A stretch of DNA of 64,000 nt from Crocinitomicaceae bacterium (GTDB lineage Bacteria; Bacteroidota; Bacteroidia; Flavobacteriales_D; Crocinitomicaceae), in the NCBI GenBank assembly GCA_030730025.1, contig JANQWC010000023.1, forward strand, positions 7,727 through 71,726. Reading direction: 5' to 3'. Positions within the stretch are counted from its first letter, which is position 1. The number at the start of each line of letters is the position of its first letter. The notes beneath the pieces were generated by a model. The model did not search any database, had not been told where the DNA came from, and saw only the letters and a list, made by a program, of their open reading frames with translations. Below are positions 22,449-30,671 of this stretch, in pieces. Both the position numbers and the translations under genes were made by a program.

Positions 22449-25370
22449 TTACATTTTGATGAACTTGGCAGTATCTGTTTGCTTACCAGCATTGAATTTA
22501 ACAATGTAGGTTCCAGCAGGAAGATCTGCGCTGTCGATGCTGAGTTCTTGCGTACCGTCTGCCATTTGTAGGTTTTTAGACCATACAAGGCGACCAGTAA
22601 TGCTGTACACTTGTACTTCTACCTTACCACTTTGTGCCAATTCAAATACCAATGTGGTGTTGTCTTTGGTCGGGTTTGGATAAGTGCGCAATTTGGTTTT
22701 GAATTGACCATTTGGTGTATTCGTGTTGGTGTTGGTTCCGAGGTACTGGGTTGTTCTCCAGATGCCACGTCCAAAAGTACCGAGGTAGATTTCACCTGGT
22801 CGGCCGTTGCCCTCATCAAAAGAACGCCAGTTTTGTAATACTTCGTATACTGGGGTACCTTCAAAACCAGTAGAGGCGTTTTCCCAAGTTGCGCCGCCGT
22901 TTTCAGAAACCCAAGCACCGCTAGAAGTACCTACTACTAAGATATCTGAATCGTTGCGATCGATGATACCGTCGTAGGTAGCAATTCCGGCAACAATAGT
23001 GCCTAAATTGGTGAATGTTGGTGAAGCTGCAGTTGCGTTGTTAGTGCGCTTGTTGGTACCATTGAAGCCTGCAAAACAAACCAAATCGTTTTCGTTATTG
23101 CGGTTGATAGCAATACCTTCATACGACGTGTTGGTAATTTTGGTAAGCGTAGTTGCTGTTGGCGGTGTGATGTTCGGTCCTTGAGACACATAACCTGCTT
23201 TGGAGGCAAAATTCGGATCGCTGGTGTAGATATCACCGAGACCATCTAGGCGCCATACGCCATTTCCGGCACTGATGTAACAATGGTTGAGGTCACGAGA
23301 AAATTCTACGTCTACGGAATTAAATAAACCGCCGCCAATACCTTTAGCTACACACAACCATCCTGGATTGGTAACAGAGAAACGCGTTGCGTTACGTGAA
23401 CCCCAGAGCTCACCTCCATTAGCGTTCACGTAAACCAAGAACCAAGATTGGTATGGGTCAGCGATGCGTAGGGTGTCCCAAGATACGTTAAAGATAACTG
23501 TGTCTGAACCCATTTCTACGGTTTCGCCCGTAGCATTGTTGATTCCGTAGTTTACATTGCCAACAGTAAGTGATGGATCGTAGTAAAGGGTGTCATCGAA
23601 ATACAAAGCCGTTGGGGCAGATGTGGTGATGGTATCGCCAGAAGCCATAGAAGGAATGCGAAGTTGTGCACCTGCCGCATAGTTTTTCTTAGGAATGAAG
23701 GTTACTGAATCTTGTGAGTTTGGATCGAAATATTCGGCCAAGAAGAGTTCAGTGTGGAAAGGGTGGTTCGGACTGCCGTCTGTACCTGCTGGGTCGTAAG
23801 TACCTGGAAGGTTCGGACTGAAGTTGGTCCAGTTGACACCGCGGTCACCGGAGCGAGAGATGCTGTTGTAGTAAATAGAGGAGAACATGACGCTCGGGTT
23901 GAAGAAAGAGATTTCACATTCAAATCCGTCGCCGCCGTTTACCTCGCGGAATTCGTGGTAGGTAGACAAGCTGAAGTCGTTGTAAAGCGTTCCGTTGTCT
24001 TGCGTACCACCCATGACACGGCCAGCGGCGTCAAATGCGATGCCGTAGAACTGCGTCACGTTGTATCCGCGGTTGGCTGGGAACCAAGTAGCTCCTTTGT
24101 TGTTTGAAACACCCACGCCGCCGTCGTTACCAACGTAAAAACGGTTGTTGTTGTCCCACTTCATTTCGTGGTTGTCGGCATGGACATAAGTTGGTGAACT
24201 TGGGTTCACAAACCAAAGTGAGATTTTCTCAAAACCACCTGATGGCGGATTGTTAACGGTTTGTTTCCATTCCCAAACGTCGATGCCGCCAATGAGTAGG
24301 CGCTCTGAGTTTGTTGGGTCTACAGATAAGATACTGTTGTAGGTACCTTGATCGCGGTAGATATCGAATTCGTTTGGTGGACCTGATGGACCTACAAACT
24401 GATTCCAAGTTTGACCGTTGTCATGGGATACATGCATGGACAAAAGATTGGAGTTCGTGCGTGCAGCATAAAGCGAGTAAGCTCCGTTTGAATTTTGTGT
24501 AGGTGAAATCGCGTATTCGATGCGCGCTGCACCAGTTGGAACGAGGTTGTTGGCAATTGTACCTGACTTATCTGTAAATGAGTTACCGCCATCTGTAGAA
24601 ACAAATGTTTTGTTGGCCGCGTAGGCAGCAACAATAACCTGACCGTTTTTAGAAACTTGCAAAGCAAAACAACCGCCGCTTGTGGCAGGAACACTTGTTA
24701 AAGCAGCGTCGCCAACTTTCCATTTTTTGAGGCCTGAAGAGGTTGCCAACCAGACGTTGTTGTCTGCGTCTGAGCTACCTACTTCAGTACAGTTGGTTGT
24801 ACCCGGGATTTTGGCGAATGTAGCACCGAAATCTGTGGAGTACCAAACGCCATTACCACCCCAACCTTCGTCGTTAGAACCCGTAGCTACATAAAGTGTG
24901 TTGTCTGGGGTCATGGTCATGCTAGAGATGAATGGGTTTCCACCCGCTTCTACGTACGGCAGAACGCGCTCCCAGAAGTTACCTTTATTGTTGGAAACAA
25001 ATAAACCACCGGATACACCACCAGCCCAAACACGGTTGATGTTGCTGCGGTCTACGCAGATGGCACGCGTACGACCACCGATGTTGTCGGGGCCGAGTGA
25101 TTCAAAAACAATCGATTTTGACGTACCCATTTTGCGAATTTCTTGCTCAATCTTGGCAAGTGTTTCATTGGAAACAGGGTTGCCGGTATTGACATCGATG
25201 TAACGCGCCTTGAGCCAAGCAATGGCATCAGTGGAACGACCTTCTTTCAGAATAGACAAACCTGCCTGGCGATAAAGTGCCGTTTGTGGCAAGAATTGGT
25301 AAGCGGTGAATGCGAGGGCGAAAACACCCGCAACTATCAGAGAACCAAATACATATATCTTTTTATTCAT
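22449..25370 (-). CDS. Large secreted BNR/sortilin-like propeller protein with T9SS domain
   Basis: 973 residues. The N terminus (VFGSLIVAGVFALAFTAYQF) is a signal or anchor segment. Residues about 80-880 contain many Asp-box-type repeats: STDGGNSF, SHDNGQTW, SNNKGATW, SGDRGVNW, SENGGATW. These are the hallmark of sialidase/VPS10-like beta-propellers. A repeat-free insert at about 590-680 appears to be an extra domain. Residues about 895-973 form a type A sorting domain (RTYPNPTKDNTTLVF, ITGRLVWSKNL, LPAGTYIVKF, terminal KFIKM). It is predicted to be exported by T9SS and surface-attached; adhesion or polymer binding is plausible, enzymatic activity unproven. It is downstream of lipA on the same strand with its own terminator. 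Confidence 0.88.
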   Translation of the reverse strand: MNKKIYVFGSLIVAGVFALAFTAYQFLPQTALYRQAGLSILKEGRSTDAIAWLKARYIDVNTGNPVSNETLAKIEQEIRKMGTSKSIVFESLGPDNIGGRTRAICVDRSNINRVWAGGVSGGLFVSNNKGNFWERVLPYVEAGGNPFISSMTMTPDNTLYVATGSNDEGWGGNGVWYSTDFGATFAKIPGTTNCTEVGSSDADNNVWLATSSGLKKWKVGDAALTSVPATSGGCFALQVSKNGQVIVAAYAANKTFVSTDGGNSFTDKSGTIANNLVPTGAARIEYAISPTQNSNGAYSLYAARTNSNLLSMHVSHDNGQTWNQFVGPSGPPNEFDIYRDQGTYNSILSVDPTNSERLLIGGIDVWEWKQTVNNPPSGGFEKISLWFVNPSSPTYVHADNHEMKWDNNNRFYVGNDGGVGVSNNKGATWFPANRGYNVTQFYGIAFDAAGRVMGGTQDNGTLYNDFSLSTYHEFREVNGGDGFECEISFFNPSVMFSSIYYNSISRSGDRGVNWTNFSPNLPGTYDPAGTDGSPNHPFHTELFLAEYFDPNSQDSVTFIPKKNYAAGAQLRIPSMASGDTITTSAPTALYFDDTLYYDPSLTVGNVNYGINNATGETVEMGSDTVIFNVSWDTLRIADPYQSWFLVYVNANGGELWGSRNATRFSVTNPGWLCVAKGIGGGLFNSVDVEFSRDLNHCYISAGNGVWRLDGLGDIYTSDPNFASKAGYVSQGPNITPPTATTLTKITNTSYEGIAINRNNENDLVCFAGFNGTNKRTNNATAASPTFTNLGTIVAGIATYDGIIDRNDSDILVVGTSSGAWVSENGGATWENASTGFEGTPVYEVLQNWRSFDEGNGRPGEIYLGTFGRGIWRTTQYLGTNTNTNTPNGQFKTKLRTYPNPTKDNTTLVFELAQSGKVEVQVYSITGRLVWSKNLQMADGTQELSIDSADLPAGTYIVKFNAGKQTDTAKFIKM

Positions 25371-25406
25371 ATAGAAATTATTAATAGTGCATGATTAGTG
25401 TGCCAA

Positions 25407-25427
25407 ATTAAGAAATATTCTCTTAAT
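25407..25427 (-). promoter_or_regulatory. Inverted repeat upstream of the 973-residue gene
   Basis: Perfect 7-bp arms ATTAAGA and TCTTAAT around 7 bases, overlapping a one-mismatch -7-like element (TTAATTTG on the minus strand at 25404-25411). It could be an operator for the large secreted protein. The rest of the 127-base gap (25371-25497) is AT-rich without another recognised signal. Confidence 0.35.
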
Positions 25428-25497
25428 AATGAGTCAAGTTTGTAGGCAATTACACAAATTTTGACATAAATTTTTGTTTCGTTTAATTTTCAAATAT

Positions 25498-26358
25498 TTA
25501 TTGATCGAATAAATGTTTTTCTGCATGGTAAGAGGAGCGCACGAGCGGCCCGCTTTCCACAAATCTAAAGCCCATTTCTAGACCTACCTTTTGGTAGTAT
25601 GCAAATTGCTCCGGCTCAATAAATTCTGCCACTGGCAAATGTTTTGGTGTGGGTTGGAGGTACTGGCCAAGCGTCAGGATATCAACTTGTACAGAGCGGA
25701 GGTCTTGCATGGTTTCGAGGACTTCTTGTTCGGTCTCGCCGAGCCCTAGCATGACGCCAGATTTGGTGCGCATACCGCCTTTTTTGAGGCGAAACAACAC
25801 TTCTAAACTGCGGTCGTATTTGGCTTGGATTCGAACTTGCTTGGTGAGTCTGCGAACGGTCTCGAGGTTGTGAGAAACAATTTCAGGTGCGACATCTATG
25901 ATGACCTGAAGGTTACTCCAGTTGCCGGCAAAGTCAGGGATCAGTGTTTCTAAGGTGGTATCTGGAGATTGTTGGCGAATGGCGCGCACTGTTTGGGACC
26001 AGATTTCGGAGCCACCGTCTTTGAGGTCGTCGCGGTCTACGGAAGTAATGACGGCGTGCTTGACCCCCATGATTTTGACAGAATTGGCGACCCTACCCGG
26101 CTCAAACATATCTACTGGCTCTGGCTTGCCGGTTTGAACGCCGCAGAACCCGCAAGAGCGCGTGCAGACATTGCCGAGTATCATGAAGGTGGCAGTGCCT
26201 TCGCCCCAGCACTCGCCCATGTTTGGACAGCTTCCGCTTTCGCAGATGGTGTGGAGTTTGTGCTCATCGACCAAGCCTCTCACTTTGCGGTAGTTTTCTC
26301 CGGTGGGGAGCTTGACGCGCAACCATTTTGGTTTCTTAATACGTGTTGTTTCTTCCAT
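25498..26358 (-). CDS. lipA: Lipoyl synthase
   Basis: 286 residues, radical SAM enzyme that inserts two sulfurs into octanoyl groups on lipoyl-dependent dehydrogenases. The auxiliary cluster cysteines Cys39, Cys44 and Cys50 ([12 protein letters not shown]) and the radical SAM cysteines Cys65, Cys69 and Cys72 (CTRSCGFC) are all present. So is the C-terminal RSSYHAE serine ligand. The length is typical. Its ATG overlaps the acyltransferase stop (TAATG), so it is translated from the same message. Its auxiliary cluster is consumed during turnover, and Nfu-type proteins such as the one at 9516-10145 are known to help rebuild it. Confidence 0.97.
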   Translation of the reverse strand: MEETTRIKKPKWLRVKLPTGENYRKVRGLVDEHKLHTICESGSCPNMGECWGEGTATFMILGNVCTRSCGFCGVQTGKPEPVDMFEPGRVANSVKIMGVKHAVITSVDRDDLKDGGSEIWSQTVRAIRQQSPDTTLETLIPDFAGNWSNLQVIIDVAPEIVSHNLETVRRLTKQVRIQAKYDRSLEVLFRLKKGGMRTKSGVMLGLGETEQEVLETMQDLRSVQVDILTLGQYLQPTPKHLPVAEFIEPEQFAYYQKVGLEMGFRFVESGPLVRSSYHAEKHLFDQ

Positions 26359-27671
26359 TAGAATTGCAGTGTTTCCAATTGTTGTAAAACGGTATCTCGT
26401 TGTGCAACAACCGAGCGCAAGCTTTGTGCGTTATAACGTAATGATTTGATCAAAAGGGTGGTATTTTTTAAAAATAAATAGTACCCCAAAGCGACCATAT
26501 TTAAAGCAAAGAAGAGTGCAATCCAGCACCAGGTATCCAGCGCAATGAAGCGTGCAGCCACCACAAAAAGTAGGATATTCCAAATAGGCAGCAAGACCAA
26601 CAGCATGGTCATTTTAGTGGAAGACCAAAATACAGGTCTTTTCAATTTCTTTTCGACGAAGCTTTTCACCCAAAGTGTAGGCAAGGCGATGTGCAAGAGC
26701 CCAAGAATGAACAAAGGCAATTGTATAATCAGCTTGAAAAAAGTCAGTAAACGCCAGTTCTTTTGAATAGCAAACCAATACAGCTCAGCTTCTTTTAAGC
26801 CCAATTTGTGCAAGCTGTCTAGATAAGTGTTGATTTGATTTTTGATGCTTGCAATGTTTTCATTTTGATCTTCCGATAAAGCATTTAGATAAGCTGCCAA
26901 CTTTTGTGAATACAACCAGCGATTTTCAAGCGAGATTTTGGAATCGTGGCAGTTCACGTGCATGCCTTTTCGGTTGAGCATCATGATTTGCTCGTGCAAC
27001 ACGACGTGCTCGTCTGCCTTGACATGCGTAATTTGGGCCTGCATGCGCTGTTCGAGTTCGCGGTTGAGCTCTGAAATGACTTTACTTGGATTTTCTAAGT
27101 AAGCTTCTTTGTAGTCATTGAGTAAAATGGGTTCAGCTGCCGCAAGGAGGACGTCACTGCGCAAAACCCCAGGATTGGTGTAGTTGAGGCCTAAACCTTG
27201 CACCCGGATTTCTACTTTCCAATCGAGGTCTTCTAAGGCGGTGAAACCAATACGCATGGCGCCTTTCTTGATGGGCTTGAGCCTGCGTTCAAAGATGTCG
27301 TCGGTAATGCCTTCGCCGAAAATGAGCAAATTGCGATTGCGCGCAAGCGTCTCGGTGGCTTTTTTGAAGACTTTTTTATTTTTTTCCTGCGAATTGCCGC
27401 CGTCTTGCTGGCGATAAATGGGCAGCATATGAGCGAGCCAAAACAACGGCCGCGTAAAGCGATTGAAGACATCGGAGCGCGTCATGAAATACACAATTGG
27501 CTTGCGCAAACGCGACACGACCAATGGATCGAGAAACGACGAAGGGTGGTTACTTACAAAGATGGTTCTTCCAAAACGACTTTTGCTCGGACGCACCTCT
27601 TTAATGCGTCTAAAAAACAAGCGAAAACTAAAGCTCAATCCGAACCAAAAAATAAAATACAAGGGCCTCAT
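26358..27671 (-). CDS. PlsC-type acyltransferase, membrane protein
   Basis: 437 residues. The glycerolipid acyltransferase block begins with [12 protein letters not shown], where His and Asp are separated by five residues as in the Bacteroidota branch rather than the usual four. FGEGITDD and [12 protein letters not shown] follow as substrate-binding blocks. Three or four hydrophobic helices lie in the last 150 residues ([28 protein letters not shown]). It probably transfers acyl groups to lysophospholipid or another glycerolipid at the inner membrane. The start is divergent from ddl (46-base gap); a near-consensus -7 box ends 4 bases before the ATG. It is co-transcribed with lipA. Confidence 0.85.
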   Translation of the reverse strand: MRPLYFIFWFGLSFSFRLFFRRIKEVRPSKSRFGRTIFVSNHPSSFLDPLVVSRLRKPIVYFMTRSDVFNRFTRPLFWLAHMLPIYRQQDGGNSQEKNKKVFKKATETLARNRNLLIFGEGITDDIFERRLKPIKKGAMRIGFTALEDLDWKVEIRVQGLGLNYTNPGVLRSDVLLAAAEPILLNDYKEAYLENPSKVISELNRELEQRMQAQITHVKADEHVVLHEQIMMLNRKGMHVNCHDSKISLENRWLYSQKLAAYLNALSEDQNENIASIKNQINTYLDSLHKLGLKEAELYWFAIQKNWRLLTFFKLIIQLPLFILGLLHIALPTLWVKSFVEKKLKRPVFWSSTKMTMLLVLLPIWNILLFVVAARFIALDTWCWIALFFALNMVALGYYLFLKNTTLLIKSLRYNAQSLRSVVAQRDTVLQQLETLQF

Positions 27672-27675
27672 GCTG

Positions 27676-27683
27676 CGAAATTA
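27676..27683 (-). promoter_or_regulatory. Possible -7 box for the acyltransferase-lipA operon
   Basis: TAATTTCG on the minus strand differs from TAnnTTTG at one base and ends four bases (CAGC) before the ATG at 27671. The same octamer occurs on the plus strand at 27695-27702, 15 bases before the ddl ATG. Confidence 0.35.
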
Positions 27684-27694
27684 CCAATTTTAGA

Positions 27695-27702
27695 TAATTT
27701 CG
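27695..27702 (+). promoter_or_regulatory. Possible -7 box for ddl
   Basis: TAATTTCG, one base off TAnnTTTG, 15 bases before the ddl ATG at 27718. It is divergent from an identical octamer serving the acyltransferase gene. Confidence 0.35.
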
Positions 27703-27717
27703 CCTTAAAATAAACGC

Positions 27718-28635
27718 ATGAAGCGCATCGGACTCATCTGCGGAGGCTTTTCCTCCGAATACAATATTTCTCTCAAGAGTGCTCAAACCATTCAAAATCA
27801 ATTTCCTGCGCACCTCGAATGTGTCTTGATCGAAATTTCAAGAGCCGACTGGCAAGAGCGCCTGCAATTAGAAGGTAAAATAGACGCGGCAATTGTTTAC
27901 ACACACGGCGATCCCGGAGAAAACGGAAAAATTCAGGCGTACCTAGATATGCTGCAAATTCCCTATGTCAATTCTGGGGTGTTGGCGAGTGCGCTTTCTT
28001 TTGATAAGTGGTACTGCAATCAATTCTTGAAAGGTTTTGGTTTTGAGGTGGCCAAATCTCAACTTTTTCATTTCGGCGGACAAATAGATGCCACCGCATT
28101 AGTAGCCGATTTGGGCCTTCCTATGTTTGTGAAGCCCTCGGACTCAGGCTCTAGCTTCGGCATTTCTAAAGTGAAGTCTGTTGAAGACGTCCAAACTGCA
28201 TTTGAAACAGCTTTTAACGAGGGGCGAAATGTTGTAGCCGAAGCTTTTTTGGACGGCACCGAAGTGACCTGTGGCGTTTACCGCAGCCAAAATGGCTTGG
28301 TGGCCTTGCCGCTCACCGAAATTGTCTCTGAAACCGAATTTTTCGACTACGCCGCCAAATACGACGGCAAATCCAAAGAAATTACGCCCGCTCGGGTCGA
28401 TGATGCGGTCACGCTAGAAGTTCAGTCGCAAGCTAAAAAAATATACGATCTAATGGGTTTAAGAGCAATTGCCCGCATCGATTTCATGATTGTGAATGGC
28501 ACACCGCATGTGATTGAAGTCAATACCACACCCGGGTTTTCGCCTGCAAGTATTGTACCTCAGATGTTGGGGGTGGCACAAATTGGCATTCAAGACTTCT
28601 GGACAGCTATTATTCAGGTTGAGCTCGGTATGTAG
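27718..28635 (+). CDS. ddl: D-alanine--D-alanine ligase
   Basis: 305 residues, ATP-grasp ligase making D-Ala-D-Ala for peptidoglycan. The N-terminal GGFSSEYNISLKS, the ATP-binding PMFVKPSDSGSSFGISKV and the metal-binding IEVNTTPGFSPASI are present, and the catalytic loop EFFDYAAKYD is intact. HGDPGENGKIQ is the family's HGxxGEDG-like block. It is a short member of the family, as usual for single-domain DdlB types. It is divergent from the acyltransferase. Its last 26 bases overlap the end of dacB on the other strand, placing synthesis and trimming of D-Ala-D-Ala in antisense contact. Confidence 0.96.
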   Translation: MKRIGLICGGFSSEYNISLKSAQTIQNQFPAHLECVLIEISRADWQERLQLEGKIDAAIVYTHGDPGENGKIQAYLDMLQIPYVNSGVLASALSFDKWYCNQFLKGFGFEVAKSQLFHFGGQIDATALVADLGLPMFVKPSDSGSSFGISKVKSVEDVQTAFETAFNEGRNVVAEAFLDGTEVTCGVYRSQNGLVALPLTEIVSETEFFDYAAKYDGKSKEITPARVDDAVTLEVQSQAKKIYDLMGLRAIARIDFMIVNGTPHVIEVNTTPGFSPASIVPQMLGVAQIGIQDFWTAIIQVELGM

Positions 28636-30073
28636 CCAACTGATTGAAAAACGGCTCCATTTTTTTGGCCATTGCCGATCCGGAAAGCTTGTAGTCATTG
28701 GCAATAATGGCAAAAGCAATTTGGTGACCATTTGGCGCATCTACATAGCCCGCATACGCCTTGATGCCGTTGATGCTTCCGCTCTTGGCATGTACTTTCC
28801 CTTCCCCAGATTGGCCTTTGCAGAGGTTTTTGACCGTACCTGTTTGCCCTGCAATCGGCAAACTTTTAAAATAAGTTGCAGCATGAGGCGCTTTGGCTTG
28901 TTGCGCTAAGAGCTTGACAAATTGAGCCGAACTCATCCGATTGACCTTCGAAAGACCACTGCCGTCTACAATGCCACAGGGCCCGAGTTGCCAATCTGCA
29001 AACAGGCTATCGAGCACGCGCATCCCGTTTTCATAGGTGCCGCTACCGTAGCGCTCAGCGCCAATTTGACGCAGTAAACCTTCGGCAAACATATTGACGC
29101 TGCGCTGGTTGGTCCAATAAACAACGTCTTCTAGTTTCTGACCCACTTCTGCGTGCAACAAAACCATATTTTCAGTGCTTGGCGCATTTAAACTAGGATG
29201 CAATCTGATGGAGGCACTGCCGCCGTCTACGCGAACCCCTTGCTTTTGCAGCGCTTGATAAAACAATAGCGCCAAAAGTTGCTCTGGATCGGGCATGCTG
29301 CCTTTGACTTCATATTCCGCTCGGTTAGCCGGCAAACTCCCTTTGATGCTTCTTTGGAAATTGTATGGCTCGCCGTGAATAAAAGATTGATCCGAACTTA
29401 CATTTGCCGCCTTAGCCTCCGTATTTAAACGATAGTTTGGATCATTCGGATAACAACTCTTCAACACAATCGGGGTTCCGGGGGCCCCTGTTTGAAACGT
29501 CAATTTAAGGGTGTTGTCGTAGAAATTGAGGCCAAAAGAACCGCAGCCGTAGTAGTTGCCCATGTCGACCTGCTCCCAGCCTACGGGGCATTTGTCGTAA
29601 CCAAAAGCACTGGCATCGGCTATAATTCGCCCTGTGATGTATTGAATACCTTGTTTTTGGATGAGGGCAACCCATTCGGTCAAAAAATCGAGTTCGCGAC
29701 CTGGCGCAGCAAAATACCTCGACCCTAACGAAACGTCTCCCCCACCTACAATCCGGACATTGCCGTCGAACACGCCTTTGAACTTCATCTGGCCGTCGAG
29801 GTATAGTTTGGTTTGCGCTTGGTAATTTGGCCCGAGCGTATGGAGTGCGGCAGCTGTGCTCACTAACTTGGTGATGGAGGCGCCTGGAAGTTGTTGACTG
29901 GGGGAATAAGCCGCGAGGGTGTCGCCAGTAGTGAGGTCTACGGCGCAAACACTCCATTTGGTGCCGACTAACTGAGGGTCATTGACGAGTTGTTGCAGGA
30001 CAGCTTGCAGTGGAAACTGAGCTGCAATCCAAAGCGGAAAACTGAATAAAAACAGAGCAAAGATGCGGGGCAT
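28610..30073 (-). CDS. dacB: D-alanyl-D-alanine carboxypeptidase/endopeptidase (S13, PBP4 type)
   Basis: 487 residues from the ATG at 30073, where a signal peptide begins (IFALFLFSFPLWIAAQ); an in-frame start further out would add 11 residues before the signal and overlap the -7 box. Penicillin-binding motifs: SITK (nucleophile Ser66, Lys69), SVN in NQRSVNMFAEG, and KSG in HAKSGSING. The large insert between SxxK and SxN is typical of the S13 class. It works in the periplasm, removing terminal D-Ala and cutting crosslinks. Divergent from rfbC, convergent with and overlapping ddl by 26 bases. Confidence 0.94.
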   Translation of the reverse strand: MPRIFALFLFSFPLWIAAQFPLQAVLQQLVNDPQLVGTKWSVCAVDLTTGDTLAAYSPSQQLPGASITKLVSTAAALHTLGPNYQAQTKLYLDGQMKFKGVFDGNVRIVGGGDVSLGSRYFAAPGRELDFLTEWVALIQKQGIQYITGRIIADASAFGYDKCPVGWEQVDMGNYYGCGSFGLNFYDNTLKLTFQTGAPGTPIVLKSCYPNDPNYRLNTEAKAANVSSDQSFIHGEPYNFQRSIKGSLPANRAEYEVKGSMPDPEQLLALLFYQALQKQGVRVDGGSASIRLHPSLNAPSTENMVLLHAEVGQKLEDVVYWTNQRSVNMFAEGLLRQIGAERYGSGTYENGMRVLDSLFADWQLGPCGIVDGSGLSKVNRMSSAQFVKLLAQQAKAPHAATYFKSLPIAGQTGTVKNLCKGQSGEGKVHAKSGSINGIKAYAGYVDAPNGHQIAFAIIANDYKLSGSAMAKKMEPFFNQLATYRAQPE

Positions 30074-30079
30074 AGTCCA

Positions 30080-30087
30080 CAAATTTA
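30080..30087 (-). promoter_or_regulatory. -7 box TAAATTTG for dacB
   Basis: Exact TAnnTTTG on the minus strand, six bases before the ATG at 30073. It predicts a leader of only about two or three bases. Confidence 0.5.
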
Positions 30088-30115
30088 GTGTAATTTTACA
30101 ATTCAAAAGGAGGCC

Positions 30116-30667
30116 ATGTTACGAATTCAAGCAGAAAAACTTTCAGGACTGTACAGCATTTACCCAAAAGTCTTTGGCGACGAGCGCGGCTACTTTTTTG
30201 AGACCTATAAAACCGAAAACTACGCCCAAATCTGCGAAAACCTCACCTTCGTTCAGGACAACATTTCAATGTCGGCAAAAGGAACGCTCCGCGGCCTGCA
30301 TTTTCAAGCCCCTCCCTTTGCGCAAGGTAAACTTATCCAAGTGTTGCAAGGCGCTGTGCTCGACGTCGCTGTAGACATCCGTCGATCGTCACCGACCTAT
30401 GGCCAGCATTTTAAAATCGTTTTGAGTGCACAAAATGCCACACAACTTTATATTCCACCAGGTTTTGCACACGGTTTTCTCGCGCTAGAAGACCACACGC
30501 TCTTCAGTTACAAATGTACTGCAGCGTATCACCATGGTTCAGAAGGTTGTTTGCACTACAACGACCCCGACCTTCAGATCGATTGGGAGCTCACCGACTT
30601 GCCTTTGCTCTCGCCAAAAGATGCTTTAGGCGAGGCCTTCTCTACTTTTCAAACGCCTTTTGAATAA
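30116..30667 (+). CDS. rfbC: dTDP-4-dehydrorhamnose 3,5-epimerase
   Basis: 183 residues, cupin-fold epimerase of dTDP-L-rhamnose synthesis. Visible blocks are FGDERGYFFETY, the catalytic-His loop TLRGLHFQ, GAVLDVAVDIRRSSPTYG, and YIPPGFAHGFLAL. Length is normal (about 180). The other rhamnose genes (rfbA, rfbB, rfbD) are not in the window. The sequence AAAAGGAGG (30105-30113) precedes the ATG by only 2 bases: a strong Shine-Dalgarno-like run, unusual for Bacteroidota and unusually close. It is divergent from dacB; uvrA follows 4 bases after its stop. Confidence 0.95.
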   Translation: MLRIQAEKLSGLYSIYPKVFGDERGYFFETYKTENYAQICENLTFVQDNISMSAKGTLRGLHFQAPPFAQGKLIQVLQGAVLDVAVDIRRSSPTYGQHFKIVLSAQNATQLYIPPGFAHGFLALEDHTLFSYKCTAAYHHGSEGCLHYNDPDLQIDWELTDLPLLSPKDALGEAFSTFQTPFE

Positions 30668-30671
30668 ACCG

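Noticed and set aside
30105-30113. AAAAGGAGG as a functional Shine-Dalgarno site for rfbC
   Set aside because: It is only 2 bases from the ATG, closer than productive spacing, and Bacteroidota rarely depend on such sites; noted in the rfbC entry only.
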